A program made the translations under genes and the position numbers. A stretch of 29,827 nucleotides of DNA, taken from positions 1-29,827 of the forward strand of contig CAMLJW010000006.1 of the NCBI GenBank assembly GCA_946480485.1, written 5' to 3'. Under the pieces are notes generated by a model, which did not search any database, was not told the DNA's origin, and saw only the letters and a list, made by a program, of their open reading frames with translations. Shown here piece after piece: positions 14,323-21,871 of this stretch; positions within the stretch are counted from its first letter, which is position 1, and every line of letters begins with the position of its first letter. The stretch is from an uncultured Streptomyces sp. Lineage in GTDB: Bacteria > Actinomycetota > Actinomycetes > Streptomycetales > Streptomycetaceae.

Positions 14323-15405
14323 GTGACACGGCGAACCGACTGGGCCGAGTACGTCTGTTCCGTCCTCCCCAAGAGGCCGGGGCAGGGGGGCGACGTCGGC
14401 TCTGAAGGAGACAGTGACGGGGCGTACGGCGGTGGTGGACCGTACGACGGCGGGGCGTACGGCGACGAGGGCCCGTACGGCGGCGAGGGCCCGTACGGCG
14501 ACGAGGGCCCGTACGGCGGTGAGGATGCGTACGGCGGCGATCCGGGCAGTGACGACTGGCCGGACGGTGGGCCGCGCCATGGTGCTCGTTCGTCCCCCGG
14601 TGACGCCTCGGGGGATGGTGCCGGGTCGCCGGGCGGCGGCTCGCGACGGGGCGGTGGCCGAAGCGGTGGCGGTGGCCGGTCGTACGGGGGTGGCGGTGGT
14701 CGGTCGTACGGGGGTGGCGGTGGTCGGTCGTACGGGGGTGACGGGCCGCGGGATGCCGGGCACGCGAGTGACGACGATCCGCGTGGCGGCGACCGTGGCG
14801 GACGAGGCCGCGGTCGTCGACGGCGTGGTTTCGGTGAGTCGTCCGGCGACCCGCAGGACGGGGGCTCCCCTTCCTCGTCGAGGGCCGAGAATGGGGAGCG
14901 CTCAGGAGACCCGGCTGAGCGGGCGCGGGCAATCTGTCTGCGCCTGCTCACCGGGACCCCGCGCACTCGGAAGCAGCTCGCGGACGCGCTGCGCAAGCGT
15001 GAGATCCCGGACGACGTGGCGGGCGAGGTGCTGTCCCGCTTCGAAGAGGTAGGCCTCATCAACGACAGCGCCTTCGCGGACGCCTGGGTGGAGTCCCGGC
15101 ATCACGGCCGGGGCCTGGCCCGGCGGGCGCTCGCACAGGAATTGCGGAGCAAGGGCGTGGACTCGGCGCTGATCGACGAGGCTGTCGGACAGCTCGACTC
15201 CGAGCAGGAGGAGGTGGCGGCGCGTGAGCTAGTCGCCCGCAAGTTGCGCTCCACCCGCGGCCTCGACCGTGACAAGCGGCTACGGCGCCTTGCGGGCATG
15301 CTCGCCCGCAAGGGCTACTCCGAAGGCATGGCTCTGCGTGTAGTCCGGCAGGCCTTGGAAGAAGAAGGCGAGGACACGGAGAGGTTGGGGGAAGAAGGGC
15401 TCTGA
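14323..15405 (+). CDS. recX: RecX, regulator of RecA, with long glycine-rich N-terminal extension
   Basis: A 360-residue protein starting at GTG 14323, 3 bp after the recA stop, so the two are translated from one mRNA. The RecX domain fills the C-terminal half (about residues 199-350): ARAICLRLLTGTPRTRKQLA, FEEVGLINDSAFADAWVESR, ARRALAQELRSKGVDSALID and RRLAGMLARKGYSEGMALRV. These are the three-helix repeats of RecX, which binds in the groove of RecA filaments and limits RecA activity. The first 200 residues are unusual: low-complexity, rich in Gly, Tyr, Asp and Arg, with tandem repeats GDEGPY (47-70) and RSYGGGGG (119-142). Most RecX proteins are 150-200 residues. A shorter start just before the domain cannot be excluded, but no better ribosome site was seen. 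Confidence 0.9.
   Translation: MTRRTDWAEYVCSVLPKRPGQGGDVGSEGDSDGAYGGGGPYDGGAYGDEGPYGGEGPYGDEGPYGGEDAYGGDPGSDDWPDGGPRHGARSSPGDASGDGAGSPGGGSRRGGGRSGGGGRSYGGGGGRSYGGGGGRSYGGDGPRDAGHASDDDPRGGDRGGRGRGRRRRGFGESSGDPQDGGSPSSSRAENGERSGDPAERARAICLRLLTGTPRTRKQLADALRKREIPDDVAGEVLSRFEEVGLINDSAFADAWVESRHHGRGLARRALAQELRSKGVDSALIDEAVGQLDSEQEEVAARELVARKLRSTRGLDRDKRLRRLAGMLARKGYSEGMALRVVRQALEEEGEDTERLGEEGL
14461..14532 (+). repeat. 18-bp coding tandem repeat in recX
   Basis: Four copies of an 18-bp unit encoding G(D/G)E(G/D)(P/A)Y, at 14461, 14479, 14497 and 14515. Copies 1 and 3 are identical in codons, which points to recent duplication or slippage. Confidence 0.85.
14677..14741 (+). repeat. 24-bp coding tandem repeat in recX
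   Basis: About 2.7 copies of a 24-bp unit encoding RSYGGGGG (14677, 14701, 14725). The first two copies are identical at the DNA level. Confidence 0.85.
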
Positions 15406-15716
15406 TCCCAGGGGAGCCTTGGAAGCGGCACCCGATCATGGCCGCCACATGCACCTGGCCGCCCAGACCAGGTGGTCCCCTTACGGGCCCTGAACACGGT
15501 AGACGCGCGGGGGCGCCGATCGCGTCCAGGGCCCGGAAGCGTGTCAGAACCCTTGAGGTGCATGACCCCCAACTCCCCGCCTACGGGGTGGGGTCAACCC
15601 CGCGCTGAAGACGCCGGGCCGCCGCAACGCACAGATGCCTGTGCACAGGCGACTGTGTACGCATGGCACAGGAACCCGGCGCCACAGAACCCACGGAGCC
15701 AGTGGACGGCGGCGGC
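15406..15716. other. Intergenic region between recX and the convergent monooxygenase
   Basis: No gene is recognised. The only clear structure is a hairpin at 15564-15595: an inner stem CCCCG-CCTA-CGGGG and an outer stem GACCCCA/TGGGGTC with a small bulge. There is no T-run, but its position between two convergent genes fits a bidirectional transcription stop. A smaller hairpin, CACCTGG/CCAGGTG, lies at 15452-15474. Confidence 0.45.
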
Positions 15717-17315
15717 TCAACTCGTACCCGCGGTGGCCTCGGCCGTGACGCGCGGACCGCCCAGAGCAGCCTCCGCGGCCTCGTACAGATCCGAGGGGCG
15801 CACCCCGCTCAACGCCGTGACCAGGTGTCCGTCCGGGCGGATCAGCAACACGGTGTGCGCGGCGGCGCCCGGGTAGCTCTCGGCGACCAGCAGTTCGGCG
15901 GGGTGCGGCAGCGCAGTCACGGCGGCCGCGAGTCGCGGCATGATCCCGGCCGTCACCCAGTGCTTGCGCTCCCACACACCGGTACCCGGCGCGACCAGCA
16001 GCACGAGGAGCGCCCCATAACCCAGCCGCTCCCGCAGCCGTACGAACGAACCGTCCTCCGCCGTCACCCGCACATCGACGACCGGAGCACCCTCCGCCGT
16101 GGCGATCTCGTCCGCCGACTCGGCGCGTGGAGGCGCGAGTGGTGAATCGGCGTACGCCCCCGGCGCACCCAGCGGGCCGCGCCCTAGGTGACCGTCCGTG
16201 AGCAGCGCTTCATGGCCGCGCGTCGACCCGGGCACGACGGAGCGCAGGCCTCCACCGGAGCGCAGCAAAGGCAGCGACTGGTCGGCGGCGCGCAGCCGTG
16301 CGGCGACGACGGCTCGGCGCTCCGCCTGGTAGCTGTCGAGCAGCGCCTCGTGCGGCCCGTGATGCCAGGCGAGGGCCAGTTTCCAGGCGAGGTTGTCGGC
16401 GTCGCGCAGACCCTCGTCGAGGCCCTGGGTGCCGAGCGCACCGAGCAGGTGTGCGGCGTCGCCGGCGAGGAAGACACGGCCGACCCGCCACCGGCGGGCC
16501 AGCCGGTGGTGAACGATGTGGACTCCGGTGTCGAGCAGTTCGTAGGGCGGTGTGGACCCTCCGGTCCAGCCCGCGAGGGTCTCCCGGACGCGCGACACCA
16601 GCAGGTCGGGCGTGACCAGGTCCTTCCCCGGCGGCAGCAGCCAGTCCAGGCGCCACATGTCGTCGGCAAGGGGACGCCCGGTCACCTCCCCCGCCGAAGG
16701 CCCGGACGTCCGCCACGGCGGCATCCGATGCAACAACGCCTCACCAGGCCACGGAAGTTCCGTACGCAGCGTCGCGACGGCGTGTCGCTCCACGGCCGTA
16801 CGCCCCGGAAAGCGGATGTCCTCGAGCTTGCGCACCGTGGAGCGTGGGCCGTCGCAGCCGATCAGGTAACTGCCGTGCCACCATGTGCCCTTGGGGCCGC
16901 GCGTGTGCGCGCGCACGCCCGTCGTCTCCTGCTCTATCGAGTCGAGGCGGCTCTCCACGGCGACCTTGACCAGGCGCTCACCCGCGATCGCCTCCCTCAG
17001 GACAGCGGTCAGCACATGTTGGGCGATGTGCAGGGGCGCGGGATCCTCGTTGCCGAACGTGATCTGCCGCATCTCCTGCTTGCGCCGTATCGACCGCCAT
17101 CCGGCCCAGCGGAAACCGGCTTCGGCCGGGGAGAAACCCGTGAGCCGCGCCACCAGCGCCGCGGTGTCCTCACGTAGTACGACGGTTCGTGCGAGCCGCT
17201 GTTCGTCTCTCCCGGAGCCCTCGTCCAAAACGACGGAAGGGACCTGCTGACGCGCAAGCGCCAGGGCGAGCGTGAGCCCGACAGGCCCCGCTCCGACGAT
17301 GATCACCGGGTCCAC
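15717..17315 (-). CDS. FAD-dependent aromatic-hydroxylase-type monooxygenase
   Basis: A 532-residue flavoprotein of the p-hydroxybenzoate hydroxylase/PheA family. The N-terminus carries the FAD-binding Rossmann fold IIVGAGPVGLTLALALAR (residues 5-22). The DG motif is LIGCDGPRSTVR (151-162), and the second FAD motif is VFLAGDAAHLLGALGTQGLD (281-300). The C-terminal 130 residues form the thioredoxin-like domain of polyketide-type hydroxylases. The start is GTG 17315 with AGGGGGAG 7 nt upstream; the open frame extends 30 codons further but lacks a ribosome site. Such enzymes hydroxylate aromatic or polyketide substrates using NAD(P)H and O2. No biosynthetic or catabolic partner genes are nearby, so the substrate is unknown. 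It is separated from gluD by a terminator hairpin. Confidence 0.85.
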   Translation of the reverse strand: MDPVIIVGAGPVGLTLALALARQQVPSVVLDEGSGRDEQRLARTVVLREDTAALVARLTGFSPAEAGFRWAGWRSIRRKQEMRQITFGNEDPAPLHIAQHVLTAVLREAIAGERLVKVAVESRLDSIEQETTGVRAHTRGPKGTWWHGSYLIGCDGPRSTVRKLEDIRFPGRTAVERHAVATLRTELPWPGEALLHRMPPWRTSGPSAGEVTGRPLADDMWRLDWLLPPGKDLVTPDLLVSRVRETLAGWTGGSTPPYELLDTGVHIVHHRLARRWRVGRVFLAGDAAHLLGALGTQGLDEGLRDADNLAWKLALAWHHGPHEALLDSYQAERRAVVAARLRAADQSLPLLRSGGGLRSVVPGSTRGHEALLTDGHLGRGPLGAPGAYADSPLAPPRAESADEIATAEGAPVVDVRVTAEDGSFVRLRERLGYGALLVLLVAPGTGVWERKHWVTAGIMPRLAAAVTALPHPAELLVAESYPGAAAHTVLLIRPDGHLVTALSGVRPSDLYEAAEAALGGPRVTAEATAGTS

Positions 17316-17431
17316 GGTGTGACTCCCCCTGCCCGGAGCGGTGCCCTCAGTGTCTTGTCCGGACTGGCAGTTGGAGCAGGGTGCACGATCACAGAACGTA
17401 TGCAACCCATTGCCGGTGCGTGCGTCAAGTG

Positions 17432-17465
17432 ACGGAGGCAGTGGCGATCATGCCACTGCCTCCGT
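17432..17465 (-). terminator. Strong hairpin ending the glu operon
   Basis: A perfect 14-bp inverted repeat, ACGGAGGCAGTGGC (17432-17445) and its complement (17452-17465), with a 6-nt loop. It lies 25 bp downstream of the gluD stop on the minus strand. No long T-run follows, which is common for Streptomyces terminators. Confidence 0.75.
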
Positions 17466-17490
17466 GTTCACTCACACCAATGGCTGTTCA

Positions 17491-18399
17491 TCACACCGTG
17501 CCGCCGGCGCCGGCCCCGGTGGTGCCCCCCACCTCGGCGGCGTTGAGGTCGTCCACGTCCTCGGCACCGAGGACCGCGCCCGTGCTCCTCTTGCTGCGGC
17601 GCAGCCTGCCCTCCAGCCAGGAGGCGAAGCTGGTGAGGATGAAGTTCAGCACGATGAAGATCACCGCGACGATGATGAAGCTGGGGACGACGTTGGCGTA
17701 GTTGGCCGCGAGGGTGCTGCGCGCGTTGAGGAGCTCGGTGAACTGGAGCATCACTCCGCCGAGCGCGGTGTCCTTCACGATGACGACGAGCTGGCTGACG
17801 ATCGCCGGAAGCATCGCGGTGACCGCCTGCGGCAGCAGGATGAACCGCATCACCTGGTTCTTGCGCAGCCCGATCGCCGACGCCGCCTCCAACTGGCCCT
17901 TGGGCAGCGAAAGGATGCCGGCCCGTACGATCTCGGCGAGGACCGAGGCGTTGTAGAGCACCAGGCCGGTGACGACCGCGTAGAGGGGCCGGGCCTCACT
18001 GCTGATGTCCGTGGAGCGGACATAGACCTCGTTGGCGAACAGCATCAGCAGCAGCACCGGGATCGACCGGAAGAACTCGACCACCGTACCGGCCGGAATC
18101 CGAACCCAACGGTGGTCGGAGAGACGCGCGATGCCGAAGAACGCGCCCAGTGGAAGGGCGATCACCATGGCGAGCGCCGCGGCCTTCAACGTGTTGGCGA
18201 GGCCGGGCAGCAAATACGTCGTCCAGGCCTGGGACTCGGTGAACGGCTCCCACAGGGACCACTTCAGCTGTCCCTTGTCGTCCATCGTCTGCCAGAGCCA
18301 CCACAGGGACAGGGCGAGCAAAACGAAGAAGACGACCGAGATGATCAGGTTGCGCCGTTTGGCACGCGTGCCGGGGGCGTCGTACAGAACGGAGGTCAT
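17491..18399 (-). CDS. gluD: Glutamate ABC transporter, permease subunit GluD
   Basis: A 302-residue inner-membrane protein of the polar amino acid permease family. It has an N-terminal membrane helix (LIISVVFFVLLALSLWWLW), a periplasmic segment, then the permease core with the EAA loop EAASAIGLRKNQVMRFILLP (171-190), which contacts the ATPase GluA. The sequence VVEFFRSIPVLLLMLF and the VKDTALGG stretch are typical. The C-terminal 30 residues are polar and gly/ala-rich. Its ATG overlaps the gluC stop by 4 nt (ATGA), indicating translational coupling. Last gene of the operon, followed by a strong hairpin. Confidence 0.93.
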   Translation of the reverse strand: MTSVLYDAPGTRAKRRNLIISVVFFVLLALSLWWLWQTMDDKGQLKWSLWEPFTESQAWTTYLLPGLANTLKAAALAMVIALPLGAFFGIARLSDHRWVRIPAGTVVEFFRSIPVLLLMLFANEVYVRSTDISSEARPLYAVVTGLVLYNASVLAEIVRAGILSLPKGQLEAASAIGLRKNQVMRFILLPQAVTAMLPAIVSQLVVIVKDTALGGVMLQFTELLNARSTLAANYANVVPSFIIVAVIFIVLNFILTSFASWLEGRLRRSKRSTGAVLGAEDVDDLNAAEVGGTTGAGAGGTV

Positions 18400-19073
18400 C
18401 GCTTCACCGCCAGTCGCTTGCTCAACCAGCCGAGGAAGAGGCCGGTGGGCAGGGTCAACACCACGAACCCGAAGGCGAAGATCGCGCCGATGAGCAACGT
18501 CTGGGCCTCGTTCTCGATCATTTCCTTCATCAGGCTGGCGGCCTCGGCCACGCCGATCGCGGCCGCCACGGTCGTGTTCTTGGTCAATGCGATCAGCACG
18601 TTGGCCAGCGGACCGATGACCGACCGGAAGGCCTGCGGCAGCACGATGAGCCGGAGGATCTGGCTGAAGCTCAGCCCGATGGCGCGTGCCGCCTCGGCCT
18701 GCCCGACGGGCACGGTGTTGATGCCGGAGCGCACCGCCTCGCAGACGAAGGCCGCGGTGTAGGCAACGAGCCCGAGCACAGCCAGCCGGAAGCCCTGGAG
18801 CTCGAAGTCGTCGGGCGCCCCCATCGTCATGCCGAAGATGTCGGCGAGCCCGAGTGAGGTGAAGACGATGATGACGGTCAGAGGGATGTTCCGGACGATG
18901 TTCACATAGGCGGTGCCGAACCCGCGCATGAGCGGTACCGGGCTGACCCGCATGGCGGCCAGCACAGTGCCCCAGACCAGAGAGCCGATCGCCGAGAAGA
19001 CGGTGAGTTGCACCGTCACCCAGAAGGCGCCCCACAGGCTTGGGTTGTCATAGTCTGCAAGAAAGTCGAACAC
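18396..19073 (-). CDS. gluC: Glutamate ABC transporter, permease subunit GluC
   Basis: A 225-residue permease that pairs with GluD to form the membrane channel. It begins FDFLADYDNPSLWGAFWVTV and carries the EAA loop EAARAIGLSFSQILRLIVLP (127-146) plus RNIPLTVIIVF and TKNTTVAAAIG. The start chosen is GTG 19073, because known GluC proteins begin at this FDFL motif; GGAAAG lies 11 nt upstream. The frame is open to 19121, but that part falls in the intercistronic hairpin region. It is separated from gluB by 108 bp containing a stable stem-loop, and overlaps gluD by 4 nt. Confidence 0.92.
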   Translation of the reverse strand: MFDFLADYDNPSLWGAFWVTVQLTVFSAIGSLVWGTVLAAMRVSPVPLMRGFGTAYVNIVRNIPLTVIIVFTSLGLADIFGMTMGAPDDFELQGFRLAVLGLVAYTAAFVCEAVRSGINTVPVGQAEAARAIGLSFSQILRLIVLPQAFRSVIGPLANVLIALTKNTTVAAAIGVAEAASLMKEMIENEAQTLLIGAIFAFGFVVLTLPTGLFLGWLSKRLAVKR

Positions 19074-19117
19074 GATCTCCCGCGCTTTCCGGGTGTGTGA
19101 CGTACGTGGAGGGCGCG

Positions 19118-19165
19118 GCACACCGCCACCGTCACTGTGCAGGGCTGCGGTGGGTGGCGGCGTGC
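19118..19165 (-). promoter_or_regulatory. Intercistronic stem-loop between gluB and gluC
   Basis: A 13-bp stem with one mismatch (19118-19130 against 19153-19165) and a 22-nt loop, placed just after the gluB stop. Such structures often lower expression of the permease genes relative to the binding-protein gene, by partial termination or by protecting the upstream mRNA end. That role is inferred. Confidence 0.6.
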
Positions 19166-19181
19166 TTGGCCGGCCTCTGCG

Positions 19182-20021
19182 TTACTTGACGATGTTGCCG
19201 ATCTTCGGGGCGGGCTCGTTCTTGTAGTGGGCGGGACCGAAGTTGGCGTCGACCGCCTTCTGCCAGGAGCCGTCGCTGACCATCTTCTCCAGGGCGTCGT
19301 TGACCTTGTTCACGGTCTCGGTGTCGCCCTTCTTGACCCCGACGCCGTAGTTCTCGTTGCTCAGCTTGAGCCCCGCGAGCTTGAACTGGCCCTTGTACTG
19401 CTCCTGGGCGGCGAAGCCCGCGAGGATCGAGTCGTCAGTGGTCACCGCGTCCACCTTGCCACTCTGCAGACCGGCGATGCACTCCGAGTAGCCGCTGTAC
19501 TCCCGCAACTGGGCCTTCGGCGCGAAGTCGTCCTTGACGTTCTGCGCCGAGGTGGAGCCGGTCACGGAGCAGAGCTTCTTGCCGTTCAGGTCCGTGCCCT
19601 CGGAGATATCGGAATCCGCCTTGACGAGCAGGTCCTGGTGGGCCAGCAGGTACGGGCCGGCGAAGTCGACCTTGTCCTCGCGCTCCGGCGTGATCGAGTA
19701 CGTGGCCGCGATGATCTTCACGTCGCCGCGGGTGAGCGCGTTCTCACGGTCGGCGCTCCTGGTCTCGACCCACTCGATCTGGTCGGCGTCGTAACCGAGT
19801 TCCTTGGCCACGTACGTCGCCACGTCCACGTCGAAGCCGGAGAAGGATCCGTCCGGCTCCTTCAGGCCGAGGCCGGGCTGGTCGTACTTGATGCCGATCT
19901 TGATCTTGTCGCCGTCGCCAGAACCACCGGTGTTGCTGCTCTTGGCGTTGCCGCAGGCGGTCGCGGTCGCAGAGAGGACGAGTGCAGCGGCGACCGCGGT
20001 GGTTACCTTGCGAAGCTTCAT
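19182..20021 (-). CDS. gluB: Glutamate-binding lipoprotein GluB
   Basis: A 279-residue extracellular solute-binding protein (family 3). The N-terminus MKLRKVTTAVAAALVLSATA leads to a lipobox-like TATAC, with Cys23 as the lipidation site. The mature protein has the family signature GFDVDVATYVAKELGY, then VETRSADRENALTRGDV, TPEREDKVDFAGPYL and a C-terminal NDALEKMVSDGSWQKAVDAN. It captures glutamate outside the cell and delivers it to GluC-GluD. The start is ATG 20021, preceded by AAAGGA 9 nt upstream; an in-frame ATG at 20030 overlaps that site and is less likely. Second gene of the operon. Confidence 0.93.
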   Translation of the reverse strand: MKLRKVTTAVAAALVLSATATACGNAKSSNTGGSGDGDKIKIGIKYDQPGLGLKEPDGSFSGFDVDVATYVAKELGYDADQIEWVETRSADRENALTRGDVKIIAATYSITPEREDKVDFAGPYLLAHQDLLVKADSDISEGTDLNGKKLCSVTGSTSAQNVKDDFAPKAQLREYSGYSECIAGLQSGKVDAVTTDDSILAGFAAQEQYKGQFKLAGLKLSNENYGVGVKKGDTETVNKVNDALEKMVSDGSWQKAVDANFGPAHYKNEPAPKIGNIVK

Positions 20022-20054
20022 GGTGAACATCCTTTGCTGGTAAAGAGACGCGGG

Positions 20055-20081
20055 CCGTTCGGATGCGTGTGACACGAACGG
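20055..20081 (-). promoter_or_regulatory. Small stem-loop between gluA and gluB
   Basis: CCGTTCG (20055-20061) and CGAACGG (20075-20081) form a 7-bp stem with a 13-nt loop in the 83-bp gluA-gluB gap. It may stabilise or process the operon mRNA; this is only a structural observation. Confidence 0.45.
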
Positions 20082-20104
20082 TCGATGGACCGGTGAAGGG
20101 GCCC

Positions 20105-20881
20105 TTAGTGGTGCAGGATCTTCGACAGGAAGTCCTTGGCGCGGTCACTGCGCGGGTTGTTGAAGAACTGGTCCGGCACAGCCTCCTCGACGATCCGGCC
20201 GTCGGCCATGAAGACGACCCGATGGGCGGCCGACCGGGCGAAGCCCATCTCGTGGGTGACGACGACCATCGTCATACCCTCACGGGCGAGCTGCTGCATG
20301 ACCTCCAGGACCTCGTTGATCATCTCCGGGTCGAGGGCCGAGGTCGGCTCGTCGAAGAGCATGATCTTCGGATCCATGGCCAGCGCCCGCGCGATCGCGA
20401 CACGCTGCTGCTGACCCCCCGAGAGCTGCGCGGGGTACTTGTCCGCCTGTGTGCTGACGCCCACCCGGTCGAGCAGCGCGCGGGCCTTGTCCTCGGCGAG
20501 CTTCTTGTCCGTCTTGCGGACCTTGAGCTGGCCCAACATCACGTTCTCCAGCGCCGTCTTGTGCGCGAAGAGATTGAACGACTGGAAGACCATGCCGACG
20601 TCGGCGCGCAGTCGGGCGAGTCCCCTGCCCTCCTCGGGCAGCGGTTTGCCGTCGATCGAGATGTGTCCCGAATCGATGCTCTCCAGGCGATTGATGGTGC
20701 GGCACAGCGTGGACTTTCCGGACCCGGAGGGTCCGATGACCACGACGACTTCACCACGGGCGATGGTCAGGTCGATGTCCTGGAGCACGTGCAACGCGCC
20801 GAAGTGCTTGTTGACGTTCTTCAGCACGACCAGATCGTCACCCGTGGGTACGGCGTCCTTGGTCACCGATACTTCGGTCAT
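20105..20881 (-). CDS. gluA: Glutamate ABC transporter, ATP-binding subunit GluA
   Basis: A 258-residue ABC ATPase of the polar amino acid class. It has Walker [10 protein letters not shown] (50-58), the Q-loop at Gln100 ([11 protein letters not shown]), signature LSGGQ (153-157), Walker [14 protein letters not shown] (173-185) and the switch histidine 210 in [10 protein letters not shown]. It energises glutamate uptake through GluC-GluD. The start is ATG 20881 with AGAGG just upstream. It is the first gene of a minus-strand gluABCD operon, the order known from Corynebacterium and Streptomyces. It is transcribed divergently from gluR, with 294 bp between them holding both promoters. Confidence 0.95.
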   Translation of the reverse strand: MTEVSVTKDAVPTGDDLVVLKNVNKHFGALHVLQDIDLTIARGEVVVVIGPSGSGKSTLCRTINRLESIDSGHISIDGKPLPEEGRGLARLRADVGMVFQSFNLFAHKTALENVMLGQLKVRKTDKKLAEDKARALLDRVGVSTQADKYPAQLSGGQQQRVAIARALAMDPKIMLFDEPTSALDPEMINEVLEVMQQLAREGMTMVVVTHEMGFARSAAHRVVFMADGRIVEEAVPDQFFNNPRSDRAKDFLSKILHH

Positions 20882-21025
20882 CGGCCTCTTGCTCCGTCCT
20901 CCTCGGTTGCGGAGACAGTAGTAACGCCGTACGACCAGCGTCATTACATCTGAGGGGAAATTGAGCATAACGAGCTGGGGGCAACCGGACACACTGTGTG
21001 TGAAGGGCGGCCTTTGGGGAGCACA

Positions 21026-21045
21026 GGCTGAGTACCGGCTGAGTA
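21026..21045. promoter_or_regulatory. Direct repeats, candidate GluR operator
   Basis: GGCTGAGTA occurs at 21026-21034 and again at 21037-21045, a period of 11 bp, about one helical turn. OmpR-type regulators such as GluR usually bind tandem direct repeats with this spacing. The repeats sit in the middle of the gluA-gluR divergent region. Function is inferred from position and spacing. Confidence 0.5.
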
Positions 21046-21175
21046 ACGGAAGCCACCCTCGGCTCGATCCCCCTTGACGCGGTCCTCGTCCATCGGCGTG
21101 ACTTCCTTGAGGCACACGCGCCTGCGTACGTCTATGTGCCGACATTGTATGACCGATGAACCGGAGGGGGCCGGA

Positions 21176-21862
21176 ATGAGACTGCTCCTCGTCGAGGACG
21201 ACAACCATGTCGCCGCCGCTCTGTCCGCGGTCCTCGCACGCCACGGCTTCGCCGTCGTGCACGCCCGCAGTGGCGAGCAGGCCCTGCAGGCGCTCGTTAG
21301 GGAGGGTGACGGCTTCGGGGTGGTACTTCTCGACCTGGGGCTGCCCGATCAGGACGGCTACGAGGTCTGCGGCAAGATCCGCAAACGCACCAGCACCCCG
21401 GTGATCATGGTCACCGCCCGCTCCGACGTACGCTCCCGGATTCACGGGCTCAACCTCGGTGCCGACGACTACGTGGTGAAGCCCTACGACACCGGGGAAC
21501 TGCTCGCCCGTATCCACGCCGTCAGCCGGCGCACCGTCCCCGACGACGTGGCGTCTCCCGCGGAGACCGCGCTGAGGGTCGGGTCCGTGCAGATCGAACT
21601 GCCCACCCGCCAGGTCAGCGTGGACGGTTCGATCGTGCAACTGACCCGCAAGGAGTTCGACCTCCTCGCGCTGCTGGCCCAGCGCCCCGGAGTGGTGTTC
21701 CGACGCGAGCAGATCATCAGCGAGGTATGGCGCACCAGCTGGGAAGGGACCGGCCGCACCCTGGAGGTACACGTCGCGTCCCTGCGTTCCAAGCTGCGGA
21801 TGCCGACTCTGATCGAAACCGTGCGTGGCGTCGGCTACCGGCTCGTCGCCCCCGCGTCATAG
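21176..21862 (+). CDS. gluR: Two-component response regulator GluR (OmpR family)
   Basis: A 228-residue regulator. The receiver domain (1-115) has acidic residues ED at 7-8, the phospho-acceptor Asp53 ([15 protein letters not shown]), Thr80 and Lys102 ([10 protein letters not shown]). The OmpR/PhoB winged helix fills residues 130-226, with [20 protein letters not shown] and the recognition helix [13 protein letters not shown]. The start is ATG 21176, preceded by GGAGGGGG with a 5-nt spacer; an ATG at 21155 is in frame but lacks a site. In S. coelicolor the GluR-GluK pair senses glutamate and controls gluABCD. The same arrangement, divergent from gluA and followed by gluK after 9 bp, supports the name. 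Confidence 0.92.
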   Translation: MRLLLVEDDNHVAAALSAVLARHGFAVVHARSGEQALQALVREGDGFGVVLLDLGLPDQDGYEVCGKIRKRTSTPVIMVTARSDVRSRIHGLNLGADDYVVKPYDTGELLARIHAVSRRTVPDDVASPAETALRVGSVQIELPTRQVSVDGSIVQLTRKEFDLLALLAQRPGVVFRREQIISEVWRTSWEGTGRTLEVHVASLRSKLRMPTLIETVRGVGYRLVAPAS

Positions 21863-21871
21863 CGGGTCCAG

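Noticed and set aside
14461..14741. Regular repeats that could suggest a CRISPR array
   Set aside because: The units are 18 and 24 bp with no unique spacers, and they encode tandem peptides within recX.
15452..15474. Hairpin CACCTGG/CCAGGTG as the recX terminator
   Set aside because: Only 7 bp with a 9-nt loop and no T-run. The hairpin at 15564-15595 is stronger, so this one is not called separately.
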